From assembly GCF_001672815.1 (NCBI RefSeq), contig NZ_LZKK01000262.1, positions 1 through 38,955 on the forward strand: a stretch of DNA of 38,955 bases, in the 5' to 3' direction. A program made the translations under genes and the position numbers. The DNA is from Mycobacterium sp. E796. GTDB taxonomy: Bacteria > Actinomycetota > Actinomycetes > Mycobacteriales > Mycobacteriaceae. The notes under the pieces were generated by a model, which saw nothing but the letters and a program-made list of their open reading frames with translations, had not been told where the DNA came from and did not search any database. Below, one piece after another: positions 1 to 8,097 of this stretch (its first letter is position 1; each line of letters starts with the position of its first letter).

Positions 1-741
1 GACCGGATCGTCACCCTGCTGACCCGCGATCACGGACTGGTTCGCGCGGTGGCCAAGGGCGTTCGCCGCACCCGCAGCAAATTCGGCGCGCGACTTGAGC
101 CGTTTGCTCATATCGACGCGCAACTGCACCCCGGGCGCAACCTGGACATCGTCACCCAGGTCGTCGCCATCGATGCGTTCGCCACCGACATCGTCAACGA
201 CTACGGCCGGTACACCTGCGGGTGCGCGATGCTGGAAACCGCCGAGCGCCTCGCCGGTGAGGAGCGGGCCCCGGCCCCGGCCCTGCACCGGCTCACGGTG
301 AGCGCGCTGCGGGCGGTCGCCGACGGCCGCCGGCCTCGCGACCTGCTGCTGGACGCCTACCTGCTGCGCGCCATGGGCATCGCCGGATGGGCGCCGGCGC
401 TCACCGAGTGCGCCCGGTGCGCCACGCCCGGTCCGCACCGGGCGTTTCATATCGCCGCCGGAGGCAGCGTCTGCCCGCACTGCCGACCGGCCGGTTCGAC
501 CACCCCGCCGCCGGGTGTGCTGGATTTGATGACCGCGCTGCACGACGGCGATTGGGAGGCCGCCGAGGCGTCGCCGCAATCGCACCGTAGCCACGTCAGC
601 GGATTGGTGGCCGCGCACCTGCAGTGGCATCTGGAGCGTCAGCTCAAAACGTTGCCGCTGGTGGAGCGGGCGTACCAGGCCGACCGCACGATCGCCGAAC
701 GGCGCGCAGCGCTGTTCGGGCAGGATATGGCCTGTGGTTGA
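1..741 (+). CDS. recO: DNA repair protein RecO, 5' end outside the window
   Basis: RecO works with RecF and RecR in recombinational repair, loading RecA onto SSB-coated single strands and annealing DNA. The reading frame is open from the first base, so the N-terminal OB-fold is partly missing. A later GTG at 49 lies inside the OB-fold region and is not the start. The C-terminal part has the RecO zinc-finger pattern: an ECARC pair, then about 20 residues on a CPHC pair. It ends in a helical tail with [10 protein letters not shown] near the stop. The gene overlaps the start of uppS by 8 bases, so the two are co-transcribed, as recO (Rv2362c) and uppS (Rv2361c) are in M. tuberculosis. The identity is clear; the true start cannot be seen. 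Confidence 0.93.
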   Translation, partial: DRIVTLLTRDHGLVRAVAKGVRRTRSKFGARLEPFAHIDAQLHPGRNLDIVTQVVAIDAFATDIVNDYGRYTCGCAMLETAERLAGEERAPAPALHRLTVSALRAVADGRRPRDLLLDAYLLRAMGIAGWAPALTECARCATPGPHRAFHIAAGGSVCPHCRPAGSTTPPPGVLDLMTALHDGDWEAAEASPQSHRSHVSGLVAAHLQWHLERQLKTLPLVERAYQADRTIAERRAALFGQDMACG

Positions 742-1618
742 GCGCAAGCCGAAGTCGACCGACTTCCCGCAACTGCCCCCCGCGCCCGACGATTACCCGG
801 TCTTTCCCGACAAGTCGACCTGGCCGGTCGTCTTCCCGGAGCTGCCGCCGTCCGCCGGCGGTGGCCCGCGCCGTCCACCGCAGCACATTTCCAAGGCGGC
901 CGCGCCACGGATTCCGGCGGACCGACTGCCCAATCACGTCGCGATCGTGATGGACGGTAACGGTCGCTGGGCTACCCAACGCGGGCTGAGCCGCACCGAC
1001 GGCCATCGGGCGGGCGAGGCCGTCGTGATCGACATCGTCTGCGGCGCAATCGAAATCGGCATCAAATGGCTCAGCCTGTACGCCTTTTCGACCGAGAACT
1101 GGAAGCGGTCGCCCGAGGAGGTGCGCTTCCTGATGGGGTTCAACCGCGACGTGGTGCGGATGCGCCGCGTCAACCTCAACACGATCGGGGTCCGGATCCG
1201 GTGGGTGGGTTCACGGCCCCGCCTGTGGCGCAGCGTCATCAATGAACTGGCGATCGCCGAGGCCATGACGGTCGGCAACGACGTCATCACCGTGAATTAC
1301 TGTGTGAACTACGGCGGCCGCGCCGAAATCGCCGAAGCTGCAAAGGATATCGCGCGGTTGGCGCAGGCCGGCAGGCTCAACCCCGAACGCATCAGCGAGG
1401 CGACGATCTCGCGCCACCTGCAGCGCCCCGACATCCCCGACGTCGACCTCTTCCTTCGGACGTCGGGGGAGCAGCGGTCCAGCAATTTCATGCTCTGGCA
1501 GGCGGCGTACGCCGAGTACATCTTTTCCGACAAGCTGTGGCCCGACTACGACCGCCGCGACCTGTGGGCGGCCTGCGAGGAATACGCCGAGCGCAATAGA
1601 AGATTCGGGAGCGCCTGA
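734..1618 (+). CDS. uppS: Decaprenyl diphosphate synthase (cis-prenyltransferase)
   Basis: This cis-prenyltransferase extends a short prenyl diphosphate with isopentenyl diphosphate units to make the decaprenyl phosphate carrier used for peptidoglycan, arabinogalactan and lipoarabinomannan. The protein is 294 residues. The diphosphate-binding signature with catalytic Asp is at residues 74-79 (DGNGRW), followed by the [16 protein letters not shown] segment. The C-terminal [15 protein letters not shown] and [12 protein letters not shown] blocks are also typical. A proline-rich N-terminal extension of about 60 residues, including NFPQ-like [12 protein letters not shown], is a mycobacterial feature remembered from Rv2361c (296 aa). 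The start is GTG inside the end of recO. The stop TGA shares a base with the next ATG, so translation is probably coupled through all three genes. Confidence 0.95.
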   Translation: MVERKPKSTDFPQLPPAPDDYPVFPDKSTWPVVFPELPPSAGGGPRRPPQHISKAAAPRIPADRLPNHVAIVMDGNGRWATQRGLSRTDGHRAGEAVVIDIVCGAIEIGIKWLSLYAFSTENWKRSPEEVRFLMGFNRDVVRMRRVNLNTIGVRIRWVGSRPRLWRSVINELAIAEAMTVGNDVITVNYCVNYGGRAEIAEAAKDIARLAQAGRLNPERISEATISRHLQRPDIPDVDLFLRTSGEQRSSNFMLWQAAYAEYIFSDKLWPDYDRRDLWAACEEYAERNRRFGSA

Positions 1619-2046
1619 TGCCGTCACTGCAGGAGCGTCTGGCGTCGATACTGCGCGACGTCCTTCCCGTCGACGAGGAACCGGATGGCGCACTCACGTT
1701 GCGCCACAACGGCACCCTGGCGTCGTTGCGGGTGGTGAACATCGCCGAGGACCTGGACCTGGTCTCGCTGACCCAGATCTTGGCCTGGGACCTGCCGCTG
1801 ACCAAGAAGGTCGGCGAGCAGATCGCCAAACAGGCGCGCGACAGCAACTTCGGCAGCGTGACGCTGGTCGAAAAGGTCAACGACAAGGCGGTGCAACGCA
1901 ACTCCGGCAAGGGCGCGTCCAAAACCGGCGACGTCATGCTGCGCTACAACTTTCCCGGCGGCGGGCTCACCGACGACGCCCTGCGGACGCTGATCCTGCT
2001 GGTGCTCGACACCGGCGCCGAGATTCGGCGCTCGGTGACGGGCTAG
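1618..2046 (+). CDS. Conserved hypothetical protein, Rv2360c-like (142 aa)
   Basis: No function is known to me. The length (142 aa) and the position directly after uppS match Rv2360c of M. tuberculosis. The protein is soluble in appearance, with no signal peptide or membrane segment. It has an N-terminal helix (QERLASILRDVL), a beta-rich middle beginning LTLRHNGTLASLRVV, and a C-terminal helix with LRTLILLVLDTGAEIRR. That layout resembles the YbjN/type III chaperone-like fold, but this is only a resemblance by eye. The ATG overlaps the uppS stop in a TGATG arrangement. The stop codon overlaps that of the convergent hydrolase gene in a shared CTAG, leaving no room for a terminator between the two transcripts. 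Confidence 0.85.
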   Translation: MPSLQERLASILRDVLPVDEEPDGALTLRHNGTLASLRVVNIAEDLDLVSLTQILAWDLPLTKKVGEQIAKQARDSNFGSVTLVEKVNDKAVQRNSGKGASKTGDVMLRYNFPGGGLTDDALRTLILLVLDTGAEIRRSVTG

Positions 2047-3041
2047 GACACCGCGGATTCGGCCGGCGCGACGGCCGCCGAAGCGAGGTCCTGGCGCGCG
2101 CCGGTGCGCAGCAGCGAGTGCATGAGGTTCGGGTCGTGATCGGCGGGCCGGGTCGAGTCGATGAATCGTTCGACGACCTCGACGAAGCGATCCGGGTGGT
2201 CGTGATGCGGCACGTGCCCGGACTTCTCGAAGATCGCGAGGCGCGACCCAGCGATCGCCGCGTGGGCCGTCCGGGCGTGGCTCACCGGGATCACGACGTC
2301 GTCCTCGCCCCAAATGATTTGCACCGGAATGGATTGCACCAAGTAGCTGCGATCCAGCATGGTGACGTATTGGCCGCGCCCGTCCACCACCGACCGCAGG
2401 GTGCGCGCGAACGCCGCCAACGCGCTGGGGTCCTTGAAGCCCTCGAGCAGCCGCACGGTGTCGACGGCGTCGCGACCGAACTTGGTGGAACCGAGCAGGG
2501 CCTGAATCGTGCGCCCAAGAACCCGCATCGCGGGCAGCGCGCCCGGCACGCGCACCATCGCCAGCGCCTCGCTGCCCAACGGCATCGCGGCCAACCGCAG
2601 CGCGAAGCTGACGTCCGACTCGACGCCACCGGCACTGACCAGCACGAGGCGCTCGACCAGATGCGGGTACTGATAGGCGAACTGCATCGCCACGCCACCG
2701 CCGAACGAATGCCCGACGACGGTGACCCGCTCGATGCCCAGTACGGCGAGCAGGTCACGCATCCCGTTGGCGAAGGCCGCCAGCGAGTAATCGGCGCGCG
2801 GCTTGTCGGATTCGCCGTGGCCCAGCAGGTCCGGCGCGATCACGGTGAAGCGCTGCGCGAGCTTGGCGTGCACCGGCCCCCAGGACTCGGATTTGTCGCC
2901 GACGCCGTGGATCAGCAGCAGGGCCGGCCCGGAACCGGCGATCCGGAAGGCGCGGCGGTAGCCGTGGATGGTGCGAAACTGCAGTGACGGGCCCTCGACG
3001 TCGCGCACCGGCCGCAGGTGGGGGGCGGGTTGCTTCCGCAT
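2043..3041 (-). CDS. Alpha/beta-fold hydrolase, Rv2715-like
   Basis: A 332-residue serine hydrolase of the alpha/beta fold; the substrate is unknown. The oxyanion-hole HG motif is at LLLIHGVGDKS (residues 41-51) and the nucleophile elbow is GHSFGGG with Ser112. A likely acidic residue is Asp247 in WGEDD, and the catalytic His276 lies in KSGHVPHHDHP. It resembles Rv2715 of M. tuberculosis from memory, but lies at a different chromosomal place, since Rv2360c is next to furB in that species. The start chosen is ATG at 3041, with AAGGGAAG about ten bases upstream. A longer frame runs back to 3089 but has no clear ribosome site. The gene converges on the Rv2360c-like gene with a 4-base overlap. 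Confidence 0.85.
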   Translation of the reverse strand: MRKQPAPHLRPVRDVEGPSLQFRTIHGYRRAFRIAGSGPALLLIHGVGDKSESWGPVHAKLAQRFTVIAPDLLGHGESDKPRADYSLAAFANGMRDLLAVLGIERVTVVGHSFGGGVAMQFAYQYPHLVERLVLVSAGGVESDVSFALRLAAMPLGSEALAMVRVPGALPAMRVLGRTIQALLGSTKFGRDAVDTVRLLEGFKDPSALAAFARTLRSVVDGRGQYVTMLDRSYLVQSIPVQIIWGEDDVVIPVSHARTAHAAIAGSRLAIFEKSGHVPHHDHPDRFVEVVERFIDSTRPADHDPNLMHSLLRTGARQDLASAAVAPAESAVS

Positions 3042-3187
3042 CGTGTTCTCGCTTCCCTTGAGTTCTGGTTGCCTCGGCCCGTGGGCCACTCATGGGTAGG
3101 AGCACGCAACGGTCGCGCATCGGACGCTTTTTTCAGAACTTTTTTCCGGTCAGACGAAACACGACGTCCGCGCCGGGGCGGTTCAGC

Positions 3188-3580
3188 TTAGGACCCGCAT
3201 TCCGAGCACGTTCCGAAGATTTCGATGGTGTGGCTGACGTCGGAAAAGCCATGCTTGGCGGCCACTTGCGCCGCCCATTCCTCGACCTCGTGGTCGCCTA
3301 CCTCGATGGTGGCGCCGCAGTGGCGGCACACCAGATGGTGGTGATGGTGCTCCGAGCACCTGCGGTATACCGACTCGCCCGTGTCGTTGCGCAGCGTGTC
3401 GACCAATCCGGCCGCGGCCATCGATTGCAGCGTGCGATACACGGTGGTCAGACCGATGTTCTCGCCGCGCCGGCGCAGCTCGTCGTGCAGTTCCTGGGCG
3501 GAACGGAACTCGTCGAGCGTCTCCAGCAACGTGGAAATCGCCGCGCGCTGGCGGGTGGCGCGCACGCTGGTGGGGGTCAT
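3188..3580 (-). CDS. zur: Zinc uptake regulator Zur (FurB)
   Basis: A Fur-family repressor that, when zinc-loaded, shuts off zinc import and alternative ribosomal protein genes. It has 130 residues. The N-terminal winged helix runs to about residue 75 (TTVYRTLQSMAAAGLVDTL is the recognition segment). The dimerisation domain carries the His cluster at 78-82 and two CxxC pairs, Cys85/Cys88 and Cys125/Cys128, which form the structural zinc site. Its ATG overlaps the TGA of the upstream smtB gene (ATGA), so the pair is one operon, matching Rv2358-Rv2359. In M. tuberculosis the upstream ArsR-type protein represses both genes when zinc is low. About 145 bases separate its stop from the hydrolase start; that gap holds two TTTTTT runs and no clear hairpin. 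Confidence 0.95.
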   Translation of the reverse strand: MTPTSVRATRQRAAISTLLETLDEFRSAQELHDELRRRGENIGLTTVYRTLQSMAAAGLVDTLRNDTGESVYRRCSEHHHHHLVCRHCGATIEVGDHEVEEWAAQVAAKHGFSDVSHTIEIFGTCSECGS

Positions 3581-4017
3581 GGCTTGTCCTCACTCGCGTG
3601 GGCGACCGCGTCGACGACGATGTGCGCCAGGTGATGGTCGGCGAGCCGGTAGAGCACCTCGCGGCCGGATCGCTCCCCGGCGACCACGCCGGCCGCCTTG
3701 AGGATCTTCAGATGCTGGCTGACCAGCGGCTGTGGCACGCCGAGGGCGTCGACCAGTTCGTGCACGCAGCGCTGCGATTCGCGCAACTGCAGCACGATGG
3801 CGATCCGCACGGGTGCGGCCAGCGCGCGCAATAGCTCGCCGGCGGCGTCGAGAATCTCGCGCGACGGCGGCATGGGATATTCGGGGAATCTCCCATGCTC
3901 AGCAGCGGCGCCGCCGTGCTGGTGAGGCATTCCGCCGAGGTCGGGGCGTGCATCGTCGGCCGCGGCGGTCTGCACCGGGCCGGACTGAGGAAGGGGCACA
4001 GAGGAGGACATCGTCAT
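3577..4017 (-). CDS. smtB: ArsR/SmtB-family zinc-responsive repressor (Rv2358-like)
   Basis: A metal-sensing repressor of its own operon with zur. The winged helix-turn-helix covers about residues 55-125, with the recognition helix in VPQPLVSQHLKILKAAGVV. The alpha-5 metal site of SmtB-type sensors is complete: Asp127, His129, His140 and Glu143 fit the D-x-H-x10-H-x2-E spacing exactly, which argues for zinc. The first 50 residues are low-complexity and His-containing (MPHQHGG) and are not conserved with Rv2358 as I remember it. The start at 4017 has AGAGGTGATG about ten bases upstream; an in-frame ATG two codons later is possible. Bound zinc should release DNA, which would allow zur to be made when zinc is plentiful. 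Confidence 0.92.
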   Translation of the reverse strand: MTMSSSVPLPQSGPVQTAAADDARPDLGGMPHQHGGAAAEHGRFPEYPMPPSREILDAAGELLRALAAPVRIAIVLQLRESQRCVHELVDALGVPQPLVSQHLKILKAAGVVAGERSGREVLYRLADHHLAHIVVDAVAHASEDKP

Positions 4018-4092
4018 CCGAGAGTCATCACCTCTAGAAGTGCCGGGTCTTTTGGAAGGGGCGCGCCGGAGTCACGGTCGGCCGCCTTCCAC

Positions 4093-4118
4093 TGTCACAT
4101 GCATGATGACGCATGTCA
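4093..4118 (-). promoter_or_regulatory. Candidate SmtB operator between smtB and glyS
   Basis: An inverted repeat with 6-base arms ACATGC (4097-4102) and GCATGT (4111-4116) around an 8-base spacer lies about 80 bases upstream of smtB and 100 bases upstream of glyS. The flanks extend the symmetry weakly (TGTC on one side, CA on the other). ArsR/SmtB sensors bind imperfect palindromes at their own promoters, so this is the best operator candidate in the divergent region. Binding is inferred, not shown. Confidence 0.4.
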
Positions 4119-4216
4119 AAGACCGGGGCGGCGGTCGATACCATGGCTGATGTTTTGCGGGCGGCGTTCGCCGCCCACCCGTCTGCCCGGATCTTCGAGA
4201 GGGAGTGCACTGCCCC

Positions 4217-5602
4217 GTGGCGTCCGTCATCGACACAGTTGTCAACCTGGCCAAACGGCGGGGCTTCGTCTTTCCCTCGGGTGAGATCTACGGCGGCACC
4301 AAATCGGCGTGGGACTACGGTCCGCTGGGCGTGGAGCTCAAGGAGAACATCAAGCGCCAGTGGTGGCGCGCGGTGGTCACCGGCCGCGACGACGTGGTCG
4401 GCATCGATTCGTCGATCATCCTTCCGCGCCAGGTCTGGGTGGCCTCCGGCCATGTCGAGGTTTTCCATGACCCGCTGGTCGAGTGCATGAACTGCCACCA
4501 CCGGCACCGCCAGGACCACCTGCAGGAGGCCTACGCGGCGAAGAAGGGGATCGACGACCCCGATTCCGTGGCGATGACCGAGATCGTCTGCCCCGACTGC
4601 GGCACCAAGGGCCAATGGACCGAGCCGCGCGAGTTCAACATGATGCTCAAGACCTATCTCGGGCCCATCGAAACCGAGGAGGGACTGCACTATTTGCGGC
4701 CCGAAACCGCGCAGGGCATCTTCGTCAACTTCGCCAACGTGGTGACGACGGCCCGCCGCAAGCCGCCGTTCGGCATCGGGCAGATCGGCAAGAGCTTCCG
4801 CAACGAGATCACGCCGGGCAACTTCATCTTCCGCACCCGCGAGTTCGAACAGATGGAGATGGAATTCTTCGTCGAGCCGTCGACCGCCAAGGAATGGCAC
4901 CAGTATTGGATCGACACGCGCCGCGACTGGTACGTCGACCTCGGCATCGATCCGGAGAACCTGCGACTGTACGAGCACCCCAAGGAGAAGTTGTCGCACT
5001 ACTCGGACCGCACGGTCGACATCGAGTACAAATTCGGTTTCGCCGGCAACCCGTGGGGCGAGCTGGAAGGCGTCGCCAACCGGACCGACTTCGACTTGTC
5101 GACGCACGCAAAGCATTCCGGCGTCGACCTGTCGTTCTACGACCAGATTAACGACACCCGGTACACGCCCTACGTCATCGAACCGGCGGCCGGCCTGACG
5201 CGGTCGTTCATGGCGTTTTTGATCGACTCCTACACCGAGGACGAGGCCCCCAACGCCAAGGGTGGCATGGACAAACGCACGGTGCTTCGGCTCGACCCGC
5301 GGCTGGCGCCGATCAAGGCCGCGGTGCTCCCGCTGTCGCGACACGCCGACCTGAGCCCCAAGGCCCGCGACCTGGCTGCCGAATTGCGCAAGAACTGGAA
5401 CATCGAATTCGACGACGCCGGCGCGATCGGGCGCCGCTACCGGCGCCAGGACGAGGTGGGCACGCCGTTCTGCGTGACCGTGGATTTCGACTCGCTCTCC
5501 GACGACGCCGTCACCGTGCGCGAGCGCGACAAGATGACCCAGGACCGGGTGGCCATCGGCGCCGTAGCCGATTACCTGGCCGCGCGCCTCAAGGGCTGCT
5601 AG
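4217..5602 (+). CDS. glyS: Glycyl-tRNA synthetase, class II, alpha2 type
   Basis: Charges tRNA-Gly. It is a single-chain dimeric enzyme of about 461 residues, as usual for the bacterial alpha2 type. Visible parts are the N-terminal [15 protein letters not shown] block, motif 2 around [14 protein letters not shown], motif 3 around [12 protein letters not shown], and a C-terminal anticodon-binding domain with [16 protein letters not shown]. An insertion carries two cysteine pairs, Cys90/Cys93 and Cys125/Cys128, which look like a zinc ribbon. GTG at 4217 is chosen because GAGAGGGA ends 12 bases before it. GTG at 4205 in the same frame would match the annotated M. tuberculosis start but has that purine run directly against it. 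The gene is divergent from the smtB-zur operon. Confidence 0.95.
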   Translation: MASVIDTVVNLAKRRGFVFPSGEIYGGTKSAWDYGPLGVELKENIKRQWWRAVVTGRDDVVGIDSSIILPRQVWVASGHVEVFHDPLVECMNCHHRHRQDHLQEAYAAKKGIDDPDSVAMTEIVCPDCGTKGQWTEPREFNMMLKTYLGPIETEEGLHYLRPETAQGIFVNFANVVTTARRKPPFGIGQIGKSFRNEITPGNFIFRTREFEQMEMEFFVEPSTAKEWHQYWIDTRRDWYVDLGIDPENLRLYEHPKEKLSHYSDRTVDIEYKFGFAGNPWGELEGVANRTDFDLSTHAKHSGVDLSFYDQINDTRYTPYVIEPAAGLTRSFMAFLIDSYTEDEAPNAKGGMDKRTVLRLDPRLAPIKAAVLPLSRHADLSPKARDLAAELRKNWNIEFDDAGAIGRRYRRQDEVGTPFCVTVDFDSLSDDAVTVRERDKMTQDRVAIGAVADYLAARLKGC

Positions 5603-5744
5603 GCGGGAATAAACCCGTTTGAGCCCGGTCGCAATTTATCGCGGCTATTGATGAGAAAATGCGAAAAATTCAAATTGGTCCGGTTCCGGAATTTGTCATC
5701 GCAATTCATGCGGCGCGTCCGACCGCCCGAGGGGCGGCTAGCCG

Positions 5745-5780
5745 AACGGCGCTGCTACGCGGCAGCTGACGGGCCGTTTT
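5745..5780 (+). terminator. Candidate terminator after glyS
   Basis: A two-part hairpin has outer arms AACGG (5745-5749) and CCGTT (5774-5778) and inner arms GCTGC (5751-5755) and GCAGC (5762-5766). It is followed by only two further T residues. Just upstream, CCGCCC and GGGCGG (5723-5737) form a second small hairpin. No other clear stop signal is seen between glyS and the PPE gene. Confidence 0.4.
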
Positions 5781-5789
5781 CGGATTGAA

Positions 5790-5841
5790 TCAAGTTTGCG
5801 TAGTTGACTCGGTCAAGTCTGTCTTTTCGATCGATTCAAGT
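5790..5841. repeat. Three TCAAGT repeats at an exact 23-base period
   Basis: The gap between glyS and the first PPE gene (5603-5955, 353 bases) is richer in A and T than its surroundings and has no convincing gene. Within it TCAAGT occurs at 5790, 5813 and 5836, exactly 23 bases apart. The middle copy is also the right arm of an inverted repeat, TTGAC-tcg-GTCAA (5804-5816). The phasing suggests an operator or activator site for the PPE promoter about 115-165 bases upstream of its start. This is an inference from pattern alone. Confidence 0.5.
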
Positions 5842-5955
5842 TTAGAAAAAAGATGCTGTAATTCGGCGATTTTTGTCTTACGATCCGGCAGTGGGCTGTG
5901 TTGATTTCCGGGCAGCGCCGAGGCGCTTGCCGCGGCTGGATGTAGGGGGGTCGTG

Positions 5956-7170
5956 ATGGTCCTCGACTTTTCCTGGCTACCGCCGGAGATCAATTCGGCG
6001 CGGATATCCAGGGGGGCGGGTTCGGGGCCGTTGTTCTCGGCGGCATCGGCCTGGGACGCGCTGGCATCGGACCTGTGGGGAGCCGCGTCGTCGTTCAACT
6101 CGGTGGTCACCGGATTGACCGGCGGGCCGTGGACGGGTCCGTCGTCGGCCGCGATGGCGGCGGCCGCCGCGCCGTACGTGGGGTGGTTGAGTTCAGCGGC
6201 GGCGCAGGCCGCGGCCGCGGCGGGCCAGGCCCGCGTGGCGGCGACGGCATTCGAGTCGGCGTTGGCGGCGACGGTACCCCCCGCGGCGGTGACGGCCAAC
6301 CGTCAGCAATTCATGGCGCTGGTCGCGGCGAACACCCTGGGCCAGAACACCCCAGCGATCGCGATGACCGAGTTCGAGTACCTGGAGATGTGGGCCCAGG
6401 ACGTCGCCGCGATGCTGAGTTATCACGGCGGGGCGTTGGGCGTGGCCGCGGCGTTACCGTCGTTCAGCCTGCCGCCCGTCGACCTGGCGGGCCTGGTGGC
6501 GTTGGTGGCATCTCCGGTGGCCGGGGTGGCGTCGCAGGTTGCCGGACTGGCCTCCTCGGCGGGGGCGGGGCTCGCTACCGGGTTGGCGCCGGTGATCGAC
6601 GTGGTCGATTCCACGGTGTCGGGGGTGTCGGCGTTGGTTACCGGGGCGCCGATTTCGTCGCTGTCGACGCTCGCCCAGGTCGCAATGATGCCGATTAGCA
6701 CCATGATGTCGCCGATCATGATGGCGGCCCAAGCGGGCATGGGCGCGAATTCGGCGGCCCTGGCCGGGGCGACCAGCGCGGCCGGCGCAGACGCGACGAA
6801 GTTCGTCAGCGAAGCCGCTCCCGCCATGAAGGGCCTGGGCGGCGGGGGCCTCGGCGGCGCGGGCCTGGGCGGCGCCGCCGCGGAATTGGGTAAGTCGCGG
6901 CTGGTCGGGGCGATGTCGGTGCCGCCGACGTGGCAGGGGTCGACGCCGGCGCGGATGGTCAGCGCGGCGATGTCGGGGCTGGGCGGAGAGGCGCCCGCCG
7001 CGGCCGCGGCCGCGACGCCGATGGGCGGCGGCATGCCGTTCATGCCGATGCCGATGGGCGGCATGGGCGCCGGCGGCGGCATGCCCGGCGGGATGATGGG
7101 CCGCGGCGGGGCCAGCCCCAATGTCGTGCAGGCGCGACCCAGCGTGGTGCCGCGCGTCGGAGTCGGATAG
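5956..7170 (+). CDS. PPE family protein, SVP subgroup (first copy)
   Basis: PPE proteins are mycobacterial surface or secreted proteins exported by ESX type VII systems, usually as a dimer with a PE protein. The 404-residue product begins [16 protein letters not shown] with the Pro-Pro-Glu signature near residues 9-11. The conserved PPE domain of about 175 residues contains the WAQDVAAM segment. The SVP motif ([10 protein letters not shown]) is near residues 317-326, and a Met/Gly/Pro-rich tail follows. SVP-type PPEs are generally ESX-5 substrates. ATG at 5956 lies five bases after AGGGGGG; a GTG just before it is less well placed. No PE gene precedes it, so its partner must be encoded elsewhere. 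The Esx pair follows after about 80 bases. Confidence 0.92.
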   Translation: MVLDFSWLPPEINSARISRGAGSGPLFSAASAWDALASDLWGAASSFNSVVTGLTGGPWTGPSSAAMAAAAAPYVGWLSSAAAQAAAAAGQARVAATAFESALAATVPPAAVTANRQQFMALVAANTLGQNTPAIAMTEFEYLEMWAQDVAAMLSYHGGALGVAAALPSFSLPPVDLAGLVALVASPVAGVASQVAGLASSAGAGLATGLAPVIDVVDSTVSGVSALVTGAPISSLSTLAQVAMMPISTMMSPIMMAAQAGMGANSAALAGATSAAGADATKFVSEAAPAMKGLGGGGLGGAGLGGAAAELGKSRLVGAMSVPPTWQGSTPARMVSAAMSGLGGEAPAAAAAATPMGGGMPFMPMPMGGMGAGGGMPGGMMGRGGASPNVVQARPSVVPRVGVG

Positions 7171-7253
7171 GGCGGGGGTGATAGGCGGGGTTTGGACGTT
7201 GGGCGCCGCAGCGGCGCTTGACCGAAACATTTGTTGATGAAAGGAGCAGTGTG

Positions 7254-7550
7254 GTGGCTACGCGATTTATGACCGACCCGCACGCAATGCGGGCGATGGC
7301 AGGCCGTTTCGACGTGCATGCGCAGACGGTTTCGGATGAGGCGCGTCGGATGTGGGCCTCGTCGCAGAACATTTCCGGCGCCAGTTGGAGTGGGGCAGCG
7401 GAGGCGACGTCCTACAACACGATGGGACAGATGAACCAGGCGTTTCACAACATTGTGAACATGCTGCAGAGCGTTCGCGACGGGCTGATCCGCGACGCCA
7501 ATAACTACGAGCAGCAAGAGCAGGCTTCGCAGCAGATTCTGGGCAGTTAG
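7254..7550 (+). CDS. WXG70 protein, EsxJ/K/M/P/W (QILSS) family, first copy
   Basis: A 98-residue CFP-10-like secreted protein that pairs with the ESAT-6-like product of the next gene and is exported by a type VII system, ESX-5 by family. It has two helices with the W-S-G turn at 45-47 and the C-terminal secretion signal Tyr85-x3-Glu89 in YEQQEQ. The tail QASQQILGS replaces the QILSS ending of the M. tuberculosis family. GTG at 7254 is chosen because AAAGGAG ends seven bases upstream and the next residues, ATRFMTDPH, match the family start. It differs from the second copy at about 13 residues, mostly in the first 75. Confidence 0.92.
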   Translation: MATRFMTDPHAMRAMAGRFDVHAQTVSDEARRMWASSQNISGASWSGAAEATSYNTMGQMNQAFHNIVNMLQSVRDGLIRDANNYEQQEQASQQILGS

Positions 7551-7864
7551 CCCCCACACTTTTATTTCAGGAGGAAAACATGACGATTAATTACCAGTTT
7601 GGCGATGTGGATGCCCATGGTGCGACGATTCGCGCCCAGGCCGCGTCGTTGGAGGCCGAGCACCAGGCCATCGTTCGCGATGTGCTGGCTGCTGGTGACT
7701 TCTGGGGTGGCGCCGGTTCGGTGGCTTGCCAGGAGTTCATCACCCAGTTGGGTCGCAACTTCCAGGTGATCTACGAGCAGGCCAATGCTCACGGCCAGAA
7801 GGTGCAGACGGCGGGCAGCAACATGTCCAGCACGGACAGCGCCGTCGGGTCCAGCTGGGCCTGA
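7551..7864 (+). repeat. Near-identical repeat, copy 1 (esx spacer plus ESAT-6-like gene)
   Basis: The 29-base spacer before the gene and the whole 285-base gene match 10498-10811, with five differences, all silent. Similarity stops at the stop codon: the next bases differ. Upstream, identity falls gradually within the preceding gene. Confidence 0.9.
7580..7864 (+). CDS. ESAT-6-like protein, EsxI/L/N/O/V (Mtb9.9) family, first copy
   Basis: A 94-residue ESAT-6-like partner of the preceding gene product and a known T-cell antigen family. The W-G-G turn is at 42-44 (DFWGG) and there is a single Cys50. The ribosome site AGGAGG is seven bases upstream. The protein is identical to the product at 10527-10811, and the two genes differ by only five silent bases, all by direct reading. 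This points to gene conversion or very recent duplication. Confidence 0.95.
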   Translation: MTINYQFGDVDAHGATIRAQAASLEAEHQAIVRDVLAAGDFWGGAGSVACQEFITQLGRNFQVIYEQANAHGQKVQTAGSNMSSTDSAVGSSWA

Positions 7865-7875
7865 TCGGCCTCCAA

Positions 7876-7910
7876 GGGCGCGGGTGACACGGCCCGTGTT
7901 ACCCGCGCCC
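7876..7910 (+). terminator. Hairpin after the first Esx pair
   Basis: Fifteen-base arms (7876-7890 and 7896-7910) starting GGGCGCGGGT pair with one mismatch around a five-base loop. There is no T-run after it, which is common for mycobacterial terminators. A related hairpin follows the second PPE gene. Confidence 0.65.
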
Positions 7911-8097
7911 GAGGCGTTCCATCACACCGGTACGCCGCGACGGGTTACGCAGAACGGTCCCCGCCGCGAACTCGCGGTCACGACGGTCTTGACGGTTTGA
8001 TAAAACCCCGGACTTTTGATGGGCGATGGCCCTACTATCAAGGAATGGTGTCCGTCGATCGTTGGACTGTGCCGTCGATGCGGCCGGAGGGGTTGTG

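Noticed and set aside
4034..5344. Long minus-strand open frame opposite glyS
   Set aside because: It mirrors codon positions of a certain gene; its protein is rich in Val, Asp, Arg and His and shows no family motif.
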